19,191 nt of DNA, taken from Longibacter sp051155795. GTDB lineage: Bacteria > Bacteroidota > Rhodothermia > Rhodothermales > Salinibacteraceae. Numbering within the stretch: the stretch's first letter is position 1; each line of letters starts with the position of its first letter. The notes under the pieces are model-generated. The model saw only the letters and a list, made by a program, of their open reading frames with translations, made no database searches and was not told the origin of the DNA. A program made the position numbers and the translations under genes. Shown here in pieces: positions 6,961-14,459 of the stretch. Location: contig NZ_DAXETW010000092.1 in NCBI RefSeq assembly GCF_051155795.1, positions 1-19,191 on the forward strand, read 5' to 3'.

Positions 6961-8193
6961 TTATCCGTTCAAGCGGTAAATGTGGAAGCCGCCGTAGACG
7001 GCCGACCGATCCCGGCCGTGCAGCTCCTGCGAACGCTTTCGTTCATAGGTGAACCGGTGCCGGAGGTCCGCCGGAAGGGCGGGCTCGACGACGGACGTGC
7101 GCCCCGCCGTGCGAAAAATAACCCTCGATCCAGGTTCGCCTACGCGGGCGATTTCCTGCCAGAGCCGGGTGATGGTTTCCGGCGTCATCCAGTCCATCGA
7201 ATCCAGCAGGACGAAACTGTCGAAGCTGTGATCGGCCTGGCGTGCCAGAAACTGATCGTAGGCCGTCACATGGGTGCTGACGACGTCGGCATGGTAGCGG
7301 AGCCGGCCGAAGTGCTCTTCCTTCAGGTAGGGCGGTACGGCGGTCCGATGCTTCGTGTCGTACCGGCGCCCGAAGGCCTGCCAGGCGAAGTAGTTGTCCT
7401 CGATCGGGAAGTCGCAGACGAGTCGCCGCATGCGCTCGCGGTACAGGTCGACGACGGTGGCGTCTGCTTCCTCCGCCATGATGCGATGCTGGCTGGGCGG
7501 AATGCCAAGGCTGTAGACGGCCGCCGGTTTGGCGCCGAGCCACTGCACGAAGGAGTGGTCGAAGAAGGGGGCGACGCATTCGTCAAAAAATCGGCGTTGC
7601 TCCGACGGGGAGGACGCGTCGAGGAGTTCTTCGGGGCGCCGCCCCAGAAGGATCCTGGCCATCATCCCGGCAAACCGCTGGAAGCGCGGCAGGATGCCGT
7701 GCTCGTAGACACCGGTTTCGAAGGTGTGGATGCGACGCCGACCGAGCCCGAGCCAAGCACGATCGTCCCAGAACGCACGCGTGTCCGGTGAGAGGTGAGG
7801 CCGTATGTACGTGTCGTACGCCTCGACGTTAGCCGCATCATCTCCTTCACCGAAAAACCGGAAGAAGGAGCCGTGGTCGGGAAGGTGGCGCAGTCCGGCG
7901 AGCTTGAGGCGGGTGAGGGCCATGTGCGCCGCGTTCAGGTCCACAGCCACGACGCGAGCGGGGCCGTGGACGAGATAGTTCAGCACGTTGCACCCGCCGG
8001 ACGAGATGGTCAGGATCCGGCTGTTTTCGTCGAGATGGAGCGCCTGCGCGTCCACGACCGGGTCCTCCCAGATCTGCGTGTAAACAAAGCCCCGAAACCA
8101 GAGCGTGAAGAGTCGTTCCAGCAGTCCGTTACGTGTGGTGCGCCGGTTCTGGTGGACGGCGCGCTTGAGTCTGGCGGTGGTGGATTCAGGCAT
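6961..8193 (-). CDS. btaA: BtaA-like SAM:diacylglycerol 3-amino-3-carboxypropyltransferase (DUF3419)
   Basis: A 410-residue DUF3419 protein, close to the length of characterised bacterial BtaA. BtaA moves the 3-amino-3-carboxypropyl group of SAM to diacylglycerol, making diacylglyceryl-homoserine and releasing methylthioadenosine, at the inner membrane. Family marks: VYTQIWEDP (37-45), the SAM loop ILTISSGGCNVLNYL (60-74), AVDLNAAHMAL (83-93), a central EDNYFAWQAFGRRYD segment near 290, and the second Rossmann-like motif FDSFVLLDSMDWM near 344. These blocks occur in this order in BtaA. It is followed directly by the btaB-like gene. The ATG at 8193 has no Shine-Dalgarno. The upstream 180 bases carry an 11-bp-period repeat that could be a regulatory site. 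Confidence in DUF3419 is high; in DGTS as the product somewhat lower. Confidence 0.87.
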   Translation of the reverse strand: MPESTTARLKRAVHQNRRTTRNGLLERLFTLWFRGFVYTQIWEDPVVDAQALHLDENSRILTISSGGCNVLNYLVHGPARVVAVDLNAAHMALTRLKLAGLRHLPDHGSFFRFFGEGDDAANVEAYDTYIRPHLSPDTRAFWDDRAWLGLGRRRIHTFETGVYEHGILPRFQRFAGMMARILLGRRPEELLDASSPSEQRRFFDECVAPFFDHSFVQWLGAKPAAVYSLGIPPSQHRIMAEEADATVVDLYRERMRRLVCDFPIEDNYFAWQAFGRRYDTKHRTAVPPYLKEEHFGRLRYHADVVSTHVTAYDQFLARQADHSFDSFVLLDSMDWMTPETITRLWQEIARVGEPGSRVIFRTAGRTSVVEPALPADLRHRFTYERKRSQELHGRDRSAVYGGFHIYRLNG

Positions 8194-8244
8194 GCACGAT
8201 CACGCGGTCTCGGTCGATAGCGGGTGTGCAACGTACCGACCGGC

Positions 8245-8277
8245 CATTATCCCGCCATTATGCGTGCATTATCGGAT
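8245..8277 (-). promoter_or_regulatory. Three 11-bp direct repeats before btaA (possible Pho-box-like operator)
   Basis: CATTAT occurs at 8245-8250, 8256-8261 and 8267-8272, exactly 11 bp apart, giving the units CATTATCCCGC, CATTATGCGTG and CATTATCGGAT (ATAATG on the minus strand). The array lies 52-84 bp upstream of the btaA start; the minus strand just before it reads TTGTCAATCC. An 11-bp direct-repeat period places the sites on one helix face and is the architecture of PhoB-family operators. The hexamer is not the enterobacterial TGTCA core, so the identity of the regulator is inference. The divergent gene at 8373 could also be the target. Confidence 0.45.
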
Positions 8278-8314
8278 TGACAAATGCCGGGACGCCAAGA
8301 CCGGACGGACCCGG

Positions 8315-8329
8315 CTGCTTCGCAAGCAG
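8315..8329. other. Small perfect hairpin between btaA and the DUF4359-like gene
   Basis: CTGCTT-CGC-AAGCAG is a 6-bp stem with a 3-base loop, flanked by CCGG at 8311-8314 and again at 8335-8338. It lies 44 bases before the start at 8373, probably in its leader. No T-run follows. Role unknown. Confidence 0.3.
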
Positions 8330-8372
8330 TTGGACCGGCAACGCGCTTGATGTTCAGAACCGTGCCCCCCTC

Positions 8373-8690
8373 ATGAAAAAGCTCATCGGGCTTCTCGTCC
8401 TCGGGTTCATCCTGTACATGGTCAATCCGGGGATGGACGACTTCTCCGCCTTCTTCAAGCAGCGATCAGCCGACCGGATCGAGCACGAGACCGGTGGCGG
8501 CCTCCTGGGACGTGTGCTCGGCGGGGCCGGATCGGAGCTCGTCGCGGCCGGCGTGGAAGAGGTGACGACGCGGCGATCCTACGTGGTCTGCAGCACCTAT
8601 GACGTGGACCCGGATGGAGACGACGTGTCCGAGTATCGTTATTTCGGGGTGGCCGGCATGTTCGTCACGCTCCGGGAGCCTGAAAAATAG
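8373..8690 (+). CDS. Small membrane-anchored protein, DUF4359-like
   Basis: The 105-residue protein starts MKKLIGLLVLGFILYMVNPG: a short basic start, one hydrophobic helix (about 4-17) and an NPGMDDFSAFF motif right after it. This matches the N-terminus of DUF4359 proteins, which have one anchor followed by N-P-M--F. The remainder is soluble and probably extracytoplasmic, ending in a strand-rich part (RRSYVVCSTYDVD, YRYFGVAGMFVTL). An earlier in-frame ATG (8226) would add 49 unlikely residues, so the Met before KK was chosen. The function of the family is unknown. It is divergent from btaA across the repeat-bearing region and could share its control. The SHMT gene starts 126 bases downstream. 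Confidence 0.65.
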   Translation: MKKLIGLLVLGFILYMVNPGMDDFSAFFKQRSADRIEHETGGGLLGRVLGGAGSELVAAGVEEVTTRRSYVVCSTYDVDPDGDDVSEYRYFGVAGMFVTLREPEK

Positions 8691-8816
8691 CCGCCGCGGC
8701 GAACCGTGCGTCGTAACGCCCGTTTTGACCCATCGCGTGACGTGGCTCCCTCGGTATGCCCAGAGCCGAAGGCGTAGCCGCTGGTTCGTCCCCTTTCCAA
8801 CACGTCTGTATTTCCC

Positions 8817-10148
8817 ATGAGTGACCTGTCCGTCCAGGCATCCACGACGCCCCTCGCGCAGGAGGATCCCGAGGTATTCGACGCCATGCGCCGTGAGGTG
8901 GAGCGGCAGAATGACGGGATCGAATTGATCGCGTCGGAAAACTTCGCCTCGCGAGCCGTGATGGAGGCGATGGGGTCGCCGCTCACGAACAAATATGCCG
9001 AGGGCCTTCCGGGAAAACGGTATTACGGAGGGTGCAAGTACGTGGACGTGGCGGAGGATCTGGCCCGTGACCGTGCCAAAGAGCTGTTCGGGGTCGATTG
9101 GGTCAACGTACAGCCGCATTCGGGGGCGCAGGCCAACGCAGCGCTCTACCTGAAAGCGCTGGATCCCGGGGACAAACTTCTCGGCCTCGACCTGGCGCAC
9201 GGCGGCCACCTCACGCATGGCAGTCCGGTCAACTTCTCCGGCATCCTGTACAAAGCGCATTTCTACGGGGTGGACAAGGAGGGACCGAACGCGGGGAGGA
9301 TTGACATGAACCGGGTGCGGGACAAGGCGCTGGAGGTGCAGCCAAAGATGATTTCGATCGGCGCGAGTGCCTATCCGCGCGACTTCGACTATGCCGCCTT
9401 CCGCGAGATCGCGGATGAGGTGGGAGCGCTGCTCTGGATGGACATGGCGCACACGGCGGGGCTCATCGCCGCCGGGGTGTTGAACGACCCGGCGCCGCAC
9501 GCCCACGTCATGACCACGACCACCCACAAGACGCTCCGCGGACCCCGCGGCGGCATGATCCTGGTCGGCTCGGACATTGACAATCCGTTCGGCTACACCT
9601 TCCGGGACGGCCGGACGAAGTCGCTCGGGCAGGTGCTCGATTCGGGCGTTTTTCCGGGGACGCAGGGCGGGCCGCTGATGCACGTGATTGCGGCAAAAGC
9701 GGTCGCCTTCCGCGAGGCGCTACAGCCCGAGTTTTCTACCTACGCGGCGAACGTCGTCGAGAACGCCAAGGCGATGGCGGACGCCCTGCGGTCGCGCGGG
9801 TACGACCTCGTTTCCGGCGGGACGGACAACCACCTCGTACTGATTGACCTGCGCAACAAGGGGTTGACCGGCAAGGAGGCCGAAGAGGCGCTCGAGGCCG
9901 CGGATGTCACCGCCAACAAGAACATGGTTCCGTACGATACCGAGAGCCCGTTTGTGACAAGCGGCATCCGGCTCGGAACGCCGGCGATGACGACGCGCGG
10001 CTTCGGTCCTGACGAATTCCGTGAGATCGTAGCGCTCATCGATCGCGTCCTCGACGCTCCGCACGATGAAGCGGTTCGCGAATCCGTCCGCAGCGACGTC
10101 CATGCCCTCTGTAACCGCTTCCCGCTTTACGACTTCGTTGTCGCGTAG
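8817..10148 (+). CDS. glyA: Serine hydroxymethyltransferase
   Basis: Pyridoxal-phosphate enzyme converting serine and tetrahydrofolate to glycine and methylene-tetrahydrofolate, the main source of one-carbon units. It is 443 residues, somewhat longer than the common 415-430. Signatures: ELIASENF (36-43), NKYAEGLPGKRYYGG (58-72), QPHSGAQAN (99-107), WMDMAHTAGL with the PLP-contacting D209 and H212, and TTTTHKTLRGPRGG with the Schiff-base Lys238. The C-terminal part carries GTPAMTTRGF. All catalytic residues are present. The start codon is preceded by CTGTATTTCCC and no Shine-Dalgarno. It is probably monocistronic: the gap upstream is 126 bases and downstream 189 bases, with no clear terminator seen. 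Confidence 0.97.
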   Translation: MSDLSVQASTTPLAQEDPEVFDAMRREVERQNDGIELIASENFASRAVMEAMGSPLTNKYAEGLPGKRYYGGCKYVDVAEDLARDRAKELFGVDWVNVQPHSGAQANAALYLKALDPGDKLLGLDLAHGGHLTHGSPVNFSGILYKAHFYGVDKEGPNAGRIDMNRVRDKALEVQPKMISIGASAYPRDFDYAAFREIADEVGALLWMDMAHTAGLIAAGVLNDPAPHAHVMTTTTHKTLRGPRGGMILVGSDIDNPFGYTFRDGRTKSLGQVLDSGVFPGTQGGPLMHVIAAKAVAFREALQPEFSTYAANVVENAKAMADALRSRGYDLVSGGTDNHLVLIDLRNKGLTGKEAEEALEAADVTANKNMVPYDTESPFVTSGIRLGTPAMTTRGFGPDEFREIVALIDRVLDAPHDEAVRESVRSDVHALCNRFPLYDFVVA

Positions 10149-10337
10149 CACGGAACGGAATCGCGACTCGCGCGGTTCAGACGCTACAACCGATCTGCTC
10201 GCCCGCCCGTACAGATACCGCTGTTTCCCGAGCCGTACCGGCGCCCTCTGCACGGCGCGGCGCGGTAATCCCTCCGATTGCCCGCCCCGGTCGCCCCAGT
10301 CCGGCGGCTTGCTTCACCCAGACTCTGTCGCATCCCT

Positions 10338-10946
10338 ATGCCGTCGATGGACCGCAGCTCGCTTAGTTCGTCCGCCTACGCCGATCTTGTCGATCTGGGG
10401 CGTCGCATCTACGATCGTGCGCTCATCCGGCGTGAGGACGAATTAATCACGGACCCACGTGGCCAGCCGATCGGGTGGCTCCTGGACACGCGCGTTCCCA
10501 TGCTCGACGGTGACCTCTTCGCCGAGGTGGGCGGCGTCCTCGGCGACCGGTTGCGCGACCGAGACGTATATCAGGTCGTTGGCTACGGCTTCGGTGCCTA
10601 TCCACTCGTCTGCAGCGTTCTCGCCGACGGCGGGACTCCGGCCTTCAAGGGCGGTCTCGTTCGGGACGAAGCCAAAGGCCACGGACGGCGGCGGCTCGTG
10701 GAAGGGCCGGTCACGCCGGAAAAGCCCACCGTTTTGCTCGACGACATCATCAACAGTGGTCGCAGCGCCGCTCAGGCCCTCGAGCTATTGCGCGAGCAGA
10801 ACTTCAACGTCGTCGGCATGATGACGCTGTTTAACTTTACCTGGAGCAGCGGTCAGTCGCGGATCGAAGACGACGGCATCTGGGTCGACTCCCTGCTGGA
10901 CCTGAACCTCCGCGAAAACAAAAACTCGAGTTCGGACAGCGCGTAA
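10338..10946 (+). CDS. Orotate-phosphoribosyltransferase-like protein
   Basis: A 202-residue type I phosphoribosyltransferase. The PRPP-binding motif is VLLDDIINSGRSA (132-144), a variant of the usual V-VDDV-TTG-S. Ahead of it, GLVRDEAKGHGRRRLVEGP (106-124) matches the flexible loop of orotate phosphoribosyltransferases (R-K--K-HG), except that the first loop lysine is Asp110; K113 and H115 are kept. GYGFGAYPL (82-90) is the OPRT-like glycine turn. The N-terminal 60 residues do not look like a standard PyrE. It may therefore be a PyrE paralogue or act on another base. ATG at 10338 was chosen; another ATG follows at 10347, and an upstream frame opening at 10278 adds only unlikely residues. No other pyrimidine gene is nearby. 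Confidence 0.65.
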   Translation: MPSMDRSSLSSSAYADLVDLGRRIYDRALIRREDELITDPRGQPIGWLLDTRVPMLDGDLFAEVGGVLGDRLRDRDVYQVVGYGFGAYPLVCSVLADGGTPAFKGGLVRDEAKGHGRRRLVEGPVTPEKPTVLLDDIINSGRSAAQALELLREQNFNVVGMMTLFNFTWSSGQSRIEDDGIWVDSLLDLNLRENKNSSSDSA

Positions 10947-11007
10947 CGGCTGATCCCGCCGGAGCGCAAAGGAGACGCCGCTGACCATCCGTGAACGCCT
11001 GTTGCGT

Positions 11008-11033
11008 CGCCCCGGGGGACTTCCTGCGGGGCG
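11008..11033 (+). terminator. GC-rich hairpin after the phosphoribosyltransferase gene, possible weak terminator
   Basis: CGCCCCG (11008-11014) pairs perfectly with CGGGGCG (11027-11033) around a 12-base loop. It lies about 60 bases past the stop at 10946. Only TTGTCGT follows, so the U-tract is poor. It may end the upstream transcript weakly or act with Rho. Confidence 0.4.
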
Positions 11034-11119
11034 TTGTCGTATGCATTCGCGCCGTTTCAGGGTGGTCTCCTCCATGACGACCTGCCCTCTTCCTGTCGTA
11101 CCAGCCTGATCTCGACCTT

Positions 11120-11992
11120 ATGGCCGATGCCCCTACTTCCGATACCGAACGCCATCCCGGCATTCAGGGCGATGGGTCGGCGGCACCCGATGAATCGGAA
11201 AGCGATCCGGTGATGGAAGCCGGCAACATGTCGCTGCTCGACCACCTGGAAGATCTGCGCTGGACGATCATCAAGGGCTGCTCCGGCTTCGTCGCGGGCA
11301 TCATCGCGAGCGTCGTTCTCCGCCAGTGGATCATTAACGACGTTCTGATCGGGCCGACGCGGACGGACTTTTTTATGTATGGCGTGCTGGGCATCGATGC
11401 GAAAGAGCTCCACCTTCTGAATCGCACGATCACCGGCCAGTTTTTCGCCGACATCGGCACGCTGATCGTCGTTGGCGTCATCCTCGGGTCGCCCGTGTTC
11501 GTTTACTTCGTGTGGAAGTTCATCGAGCCGGCGCTCTACCCGGAAGAACGGGGCGGGATGCGGTTTGCGGCCGTCTTCGCCGCGCTCTTCTTTTTCATGG
11601 GCGTCTCCTTCGGCTATCTCATCCTGACGCCGCTCGCGCTTCAGTTTTTTGCATCCTACGAACTGTCGGCGCAGATCGAGAACCAGTTCGACATCATGAC
11701 CTACTTCAGCATGGTGACGTTCTGGGCGTTCGGGTCGGGGCTTCTCTTCGAAATGCCCGTCGTTATGTACTTCCTCGGCAAGGTCGGCCTGATCACGCCG
11801 GAGTTCATGCGCACCCACCGCAAGTACGCATTGCTAACCGTGCTCGTCATCGGGGCCTTTCTGACGCCGCCGGACCCCATCTCGCAGCTTATTGTGGCCC
11901 TTCCGTTGCTTCTGCTCTACGAGTTTTCGATCCTCGTCGTCGCCTGGGTCACGAAGAAGCGCCGCCGGGAACTCGGCATGTCCGATGCGTAA
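11120..11992 (+). CDS. tatC: Sec-independent translocase subunit TatC
   Basis: Membrane receptor of the twin-arginine translocase, which binds the RR signal peptide of folded proteins. The protein is 290 residues. After a hydrophilic acidic extension (1-36) comes the conserved MSLLDHLEDLRW (37-48), then six hydrophobic segments at roughly 49-68, 112-133, 148-170, 199-220, 237-253 and 257-277. KFIEPALYPEER (133-144) is the conserved periplasm-side Glu/Pro region; SFGY (163-166), GLLFEMPV (207-214) and DPISQLIVALPLLLLYE (252-268) are also TatC hallmarks. The extension is longer than in E. coli TatC. No tatA/tatB gene is in the window, so those partners are encoded elsewhere. It starts a run of same-strand genes; the protease gene follows 149 bases later. 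Confidence 0.95.
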   Translation: MADAPTSDTERHPGIQGDGSAAPDESESDPVMEAGNMSLLDHLEDLRWTIIKGCSGFVAGIIASVVLRQWIINDVLIGPTRTDFFMYGVLGIDAKELHLLNRTITGQFFADIGTLIVVGVILGSPVFVYFVWKFIEPALYPEERGGMRFAAVFAALFFFMGVSFGYLILTPLALQFFASYELSAQIENQFDIMTYFSMVTFWAFGSGLLFEMPVVMYFLGKVGLITPEFMRTHRKYALLTVLVIGAFLTPPDPISQLIVALPLLLLYEFSILVVAWVTKKRRRELGMSDA

Positions 11993-12001
11993 GGTCCATC
12001 A

Positions 12002-12036
12002 CGGCCCGGCTCGCCGTTCGGGATGCTGCCGGGCCG
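12002..12036 (+). other. Perfect 9-bp GC hairpin between tatC and the protease gene
   Basis: CGGCCCGGC (12002-12010) and GCCGGGCCG (12028-12036) form a perfect 9-bp stem with a 17-base loop, beginning ten bases after the tatC stop. No T-run follows. It may be a U-less terminator, an RNA-stabilising 3' structure, or a processing site that sets the tatC/protease ratio. Confidence 0.45.
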
Positions 12037-12141
12037 AACCGGCCGTCGGCCGCCGGCTCCGGCCTCGGCGGTATGGTTTTCGCGCCCGAATGGAGTGCCA
12101 CCCTGACGTCCCGGCTTCTCGCACAGCAAATCCCCCCCGCT

Positions 12142-13818
12142 ATGTTTCGCCGAACTGCGACCGCGTCCCTCGTCGTCCTTGCTGTCGTCGGATCGCTCCT
12201 GGCCGGGACCTTCGTCGGCTTCTTGATGCCGCGAGATGACGACTTTTTCGAGCTCCGAAAGAACTTTCAGATCTTCGGCGCCGCCTATGAGGAGCTCGTG
12301 ACCGGCTATGTACAGCCGCTCGATCCGGAGCATCTCATGCGAACGGGGATCGACGCGATGCTTGCCGAGCTCGACCCGTATACGACGTTCATCGACGAAG
12401 CCGATAACGCCGACCTGAATATCATCACGCGGGGGCGCTACGGGGGCGTCGGGTTGAACGTCGGTAAGCGCGGCGGCAAAATCACGGTGCTGTCGCCCAT
12501 CGAAGGGGCGAGCGGGTACAAACAGGGCGTGCGCGCCGGGGATGTCATCGTACGAATCGAAGACCAATCGGCGGAAGGGCTCTCGATGACGGATGTGCGT
12601 ACGCTTCTCCGCGGGGAGCCCGGTACGACGGTCGAAATTGTCGTCGAACGACAGGGATCGACGACGCCGATCGAGTTTACGCTCACCCGTGAACAGGTTG
12701 AACTGGATAACGTCACGTTCGCCGGGTTCGTCGGCCCATCCTCGGACGTGGGCGGCGTCGGATACGTGAAGCTGGAACGGTTTACCCGAGAAGCCGGCGG
12801 GGAGGTGCGCGACGCCATTCGGGATCTGCAGAAACAGCGTTCTCTGCGCGGCCTGGTGATTGACCTTCGCGGCAACCCGGGTGGTCTTCTGGACGCGGCG
12901 GTCGACGTGACGGAGCTCTTCGTTCCCCGCGGATCGGTCATCGTCTCCACCCGGGGGCGCCTGCCCGAAACCGAGCGAACGTACCGAAGTGACCGCGTCC
13001 CAATGCTTCCGGATGTCCCGCTGGTCGTGCTGGTCGACGGCTTCAGCGCGTCGGCCTCGGAGATTGTCGCCGGCGCCGTCCAGGACCTCGACCGTGGGGT
13101 CGTTATGGGCGTCACGACCTACGGCAAAGGCCTTGTCCAGGTCGTTCGGTCGCTTCCGCACAACACGTCGCTGAAGATGACGACCGCCAAATACTACACG
13201 CCGAGTGGCCGGTCCATTCAGTCGATCAACTACTCCGGGGGGGAGTCGACCGCCGTTCCCGACTCGGTCGGACGGACGTTCGAAACCGCAGGCGGGCGGA
13301 CCGTTCGGGATCAGCACGGAATCGAGCCGGATGTTATCGTTGAGGAGTTGCCGACGAGTGAGCTGGAGCAGGCGCTTCAGCGACGGGCCGCCTTCTTTTT
13401 CTACGCAAACCACTTCGCGGCCCGGACCGACTCGATTCATGATGGTTTTCGAGTGAACGACACGACGCTGCTTGAATTCCGGAGGTGGCTGGAAGAGAAC
13501 CGGTTCGCGTATCCGACCGACGCGGAGACGGCGCTGGACAAGCTTAGCACGCGCTTCGCCGACGACGGCTACGACGACGTGAGCGACGAGGTGGCGGAGC
13601 TGCAACAGGCGCTGCGCCAGGAGAAGATCGATGAGTTCGATGAGCACGCCACCGCGCTGAAGCGGCATCTGGAGCGCGAGATTTTGGCCCGCTTCGTGCC
13701 CGAGAGCCAGCGCATCGAACGGACGCTCGATTACGACGTGCGGGTCGCCGCAGCGGTAGACCTGTTCGACCACCCGGATCGATATGCCCGGATCCTGTCA
13801 TCCTCCAGCGACGGATAG
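12142..13818 (+). CDS. S41 family C-terminal processing peptidase (CtpA/Prc-like)
   Basis: A 558-residue periplasmic serine protease. Residues 9-29 (SLVVLAVVGSLLAGTFVGFLM) are an uncleaved anchor or signal peptide. A helical N-domain follows to about 95, then a PDZ domain (about 98-185, GVGLNVG and GVRAGDVIVRIED) and the S41 protease domain (about 190-395). The catalytic serine is S304 in GFSASASEI and the general-base lysine is K329 in TYGKGLVQ, the same 25-residue spacing as in E. coli Prc. A C-terminal region of about 130 residues with charged helices follows, as in Bacteroidota CTPs. Such proteases trim C-termini of envelope proteins. ATG 12142 places the anchor at the N-terminus; an in-frame ATG at 12073 would add 23 residues. 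It is followed after 40 bases by the DinB-like gene, probably one transcript. Confidence 0.93.
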   Translation: MFRRTATASLVVLAVVGSLLAGTFVGFLMPRDDDFFELRKNFQIFGAAYEELVTGYVQPLDPEHLMRTGIDAMLAELDPYTTFIDEADNADLNIITRGRYGGVGLNVGKRGGKITVLSPIEGASGYKQGVRAGDVIVRIEDQSAEGLSMTDVRTLLRGEPGTTVEIVVERQGSTTPIEFTLTREQVELDNVTFAGFVGPSSDVGGVGYVKLERFTREAGGEVRDAIRDLQKQRSLRGLVIDLRGNPGGLLDAAVDVTELFVPRGSVIVSTRGRLPETERTYRSDRVPMLPDVPLVVLVDGFSASASEIVAGAVQDLDRGVVMGVTTYGKGLVQVVRSLPHNTSLKMTTAKYYTPSGRSIQSINYSGGESTAVPDSVGRTFETAGGRTVRDQHGIEPDVIVEELPTSELEQALQRRAAFFFYANHFAARTDSIHDGFRVNDTTLLEFRRWLEENRFAYPTDAETALDKLSTRFADDGYDDVSDEVAELQQALRQEKIDEFDEHATALKRHLEREILARFVPESQRIERTLDYDVRVAAAVDLFDHPDRYARILSSSSDG

Positions 13819-13858
13819 CGCCGCCGTCAATTCCTTCCCAATCGGCCAACATCTCGAC

Positions 13859-14389
13859 ATGACGGATATCGATCTTGCCGCCGAGACCGATCGCCTGCAG
13901 GTCGCGTTCGACGACATACGGGCTCTTGTGACCTCCGACGACCCGTCGATCTACCGCGCCGTGCCGGAGGTATCGGACTGGTCGCCGGCCCAGCACCTCT
14001 ACCACGTTCTCGGCGCGACCGGTAGGATGTTGAAGGCGGCGACGCTTCTCGCGAATGGCGCTGTGAACGGGGATGAGCCGTCGCTTACCGCGGCCGGAAA
14101 GACCATTCTTGAAAGCGAGATCATCCCGCGAGGCGTCGGACAGGCTCCGGAGAAGACGCATCCGCCCTCTGATCTGTCCCCGGATGACCTGGAGACGTCT
14201 TACGCAAGGGCCGCGGGAAAAATGGAGACGGCGGTACGCGCGGTGGACGCGAACGCGCCCGAAGATCGGGGGCTGGAGCATCACGCCTGGGGGGTCCTCA
14301 CCGCGCCGCAGTGGCTCCGTGCTGCGAGGGTGCACTGCCGACATCACCTCAAGATCGTTGAAGAGATCCGCGCTCATGCCGACACCTGA
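13859..14389 (+). CDS. DinB/DUF1569-like four-helix-bundle protein
   Basis: A 176-residue soluble protein with the histidine pattern of the DinB superfamily: WSPAQHLYHVL (about 42-52) in the second helix, EHHAWGVLTAPQWLR (about 140-154), and RVHCRHHLKIVEE (about 157-169) in the last helix. The last block, with H-x-x-HH, is the metal-binding end found in DUF1569/DinB_2 proteins, some of which are thiol-dependent or metal-dependent S-transferases. Substrate unknown. It sits 40 bases after the protease stop and 70 bases before the DUF2520 gene, so it is probably in the same transcript. The frame is also open back to 13784 inside the protease gene; the ATG at 13859 was preferred because it follows the stop of that gene and begins the domain. 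Confidence 0.7.
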   Translation: MTDIDLAAETDRLQVAFDDIRALVTSDDPSIYRAVPEVSDWSPAQHLYHVLGATGRMLKAATLLANGAVNGDEPSLTAAGKTILESEIIPRGVGQAPEKTHPPSDLSPDDLETSYARAAGKMETAVRAVDANAPEDRGLEHHAWGVLTAPQWLRAARVHCRHHLKIVEEIRAHADT

Positions 14390-14459
14390 AGGACCGCCGC
14401 CGGCGTCCCGCCACTGATGCCTCCACGTCGTTTTCTCGTCTGCGTCCGCTGACATTCGT

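Noticed and set aside
8200..8247. 15-codon upstream ORF before btaA on the minus strand (ATG at 8247, TGA at 8200-8202)
   Set aside because: It is in frame with btaA and ends just before it, but it arises from the ATAATG repeat itself and has no supporting start signal; chance is more likely than a leader peptide.
8466..9683. 405-codon minus-strand ORF opposite the DUF4359-like and SHMT genes
   Set aside because: The SHMT frame is unambiguous, and the antisense product resembles nothing and is His/Arg/Val-rich.
11512..12141. Long N-terminal extension of the protease frame back into tatC
   Set aside because: This part is a shifted frame of tatC and encodes an Arg/Ala/Pro-rich nonsense sequence. 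The real protein starts at the membrane anchor (12142).
11917..13773. 618-codon ORF on the minus strand across the protease gene
   Set aside because: It is a mirror of the S41 protease, whose catalytic residues and PDZ domain are intact. Long antisense frames are expected in high-GC genes, and the translation (His/Arg/Val-rich) has no family features.
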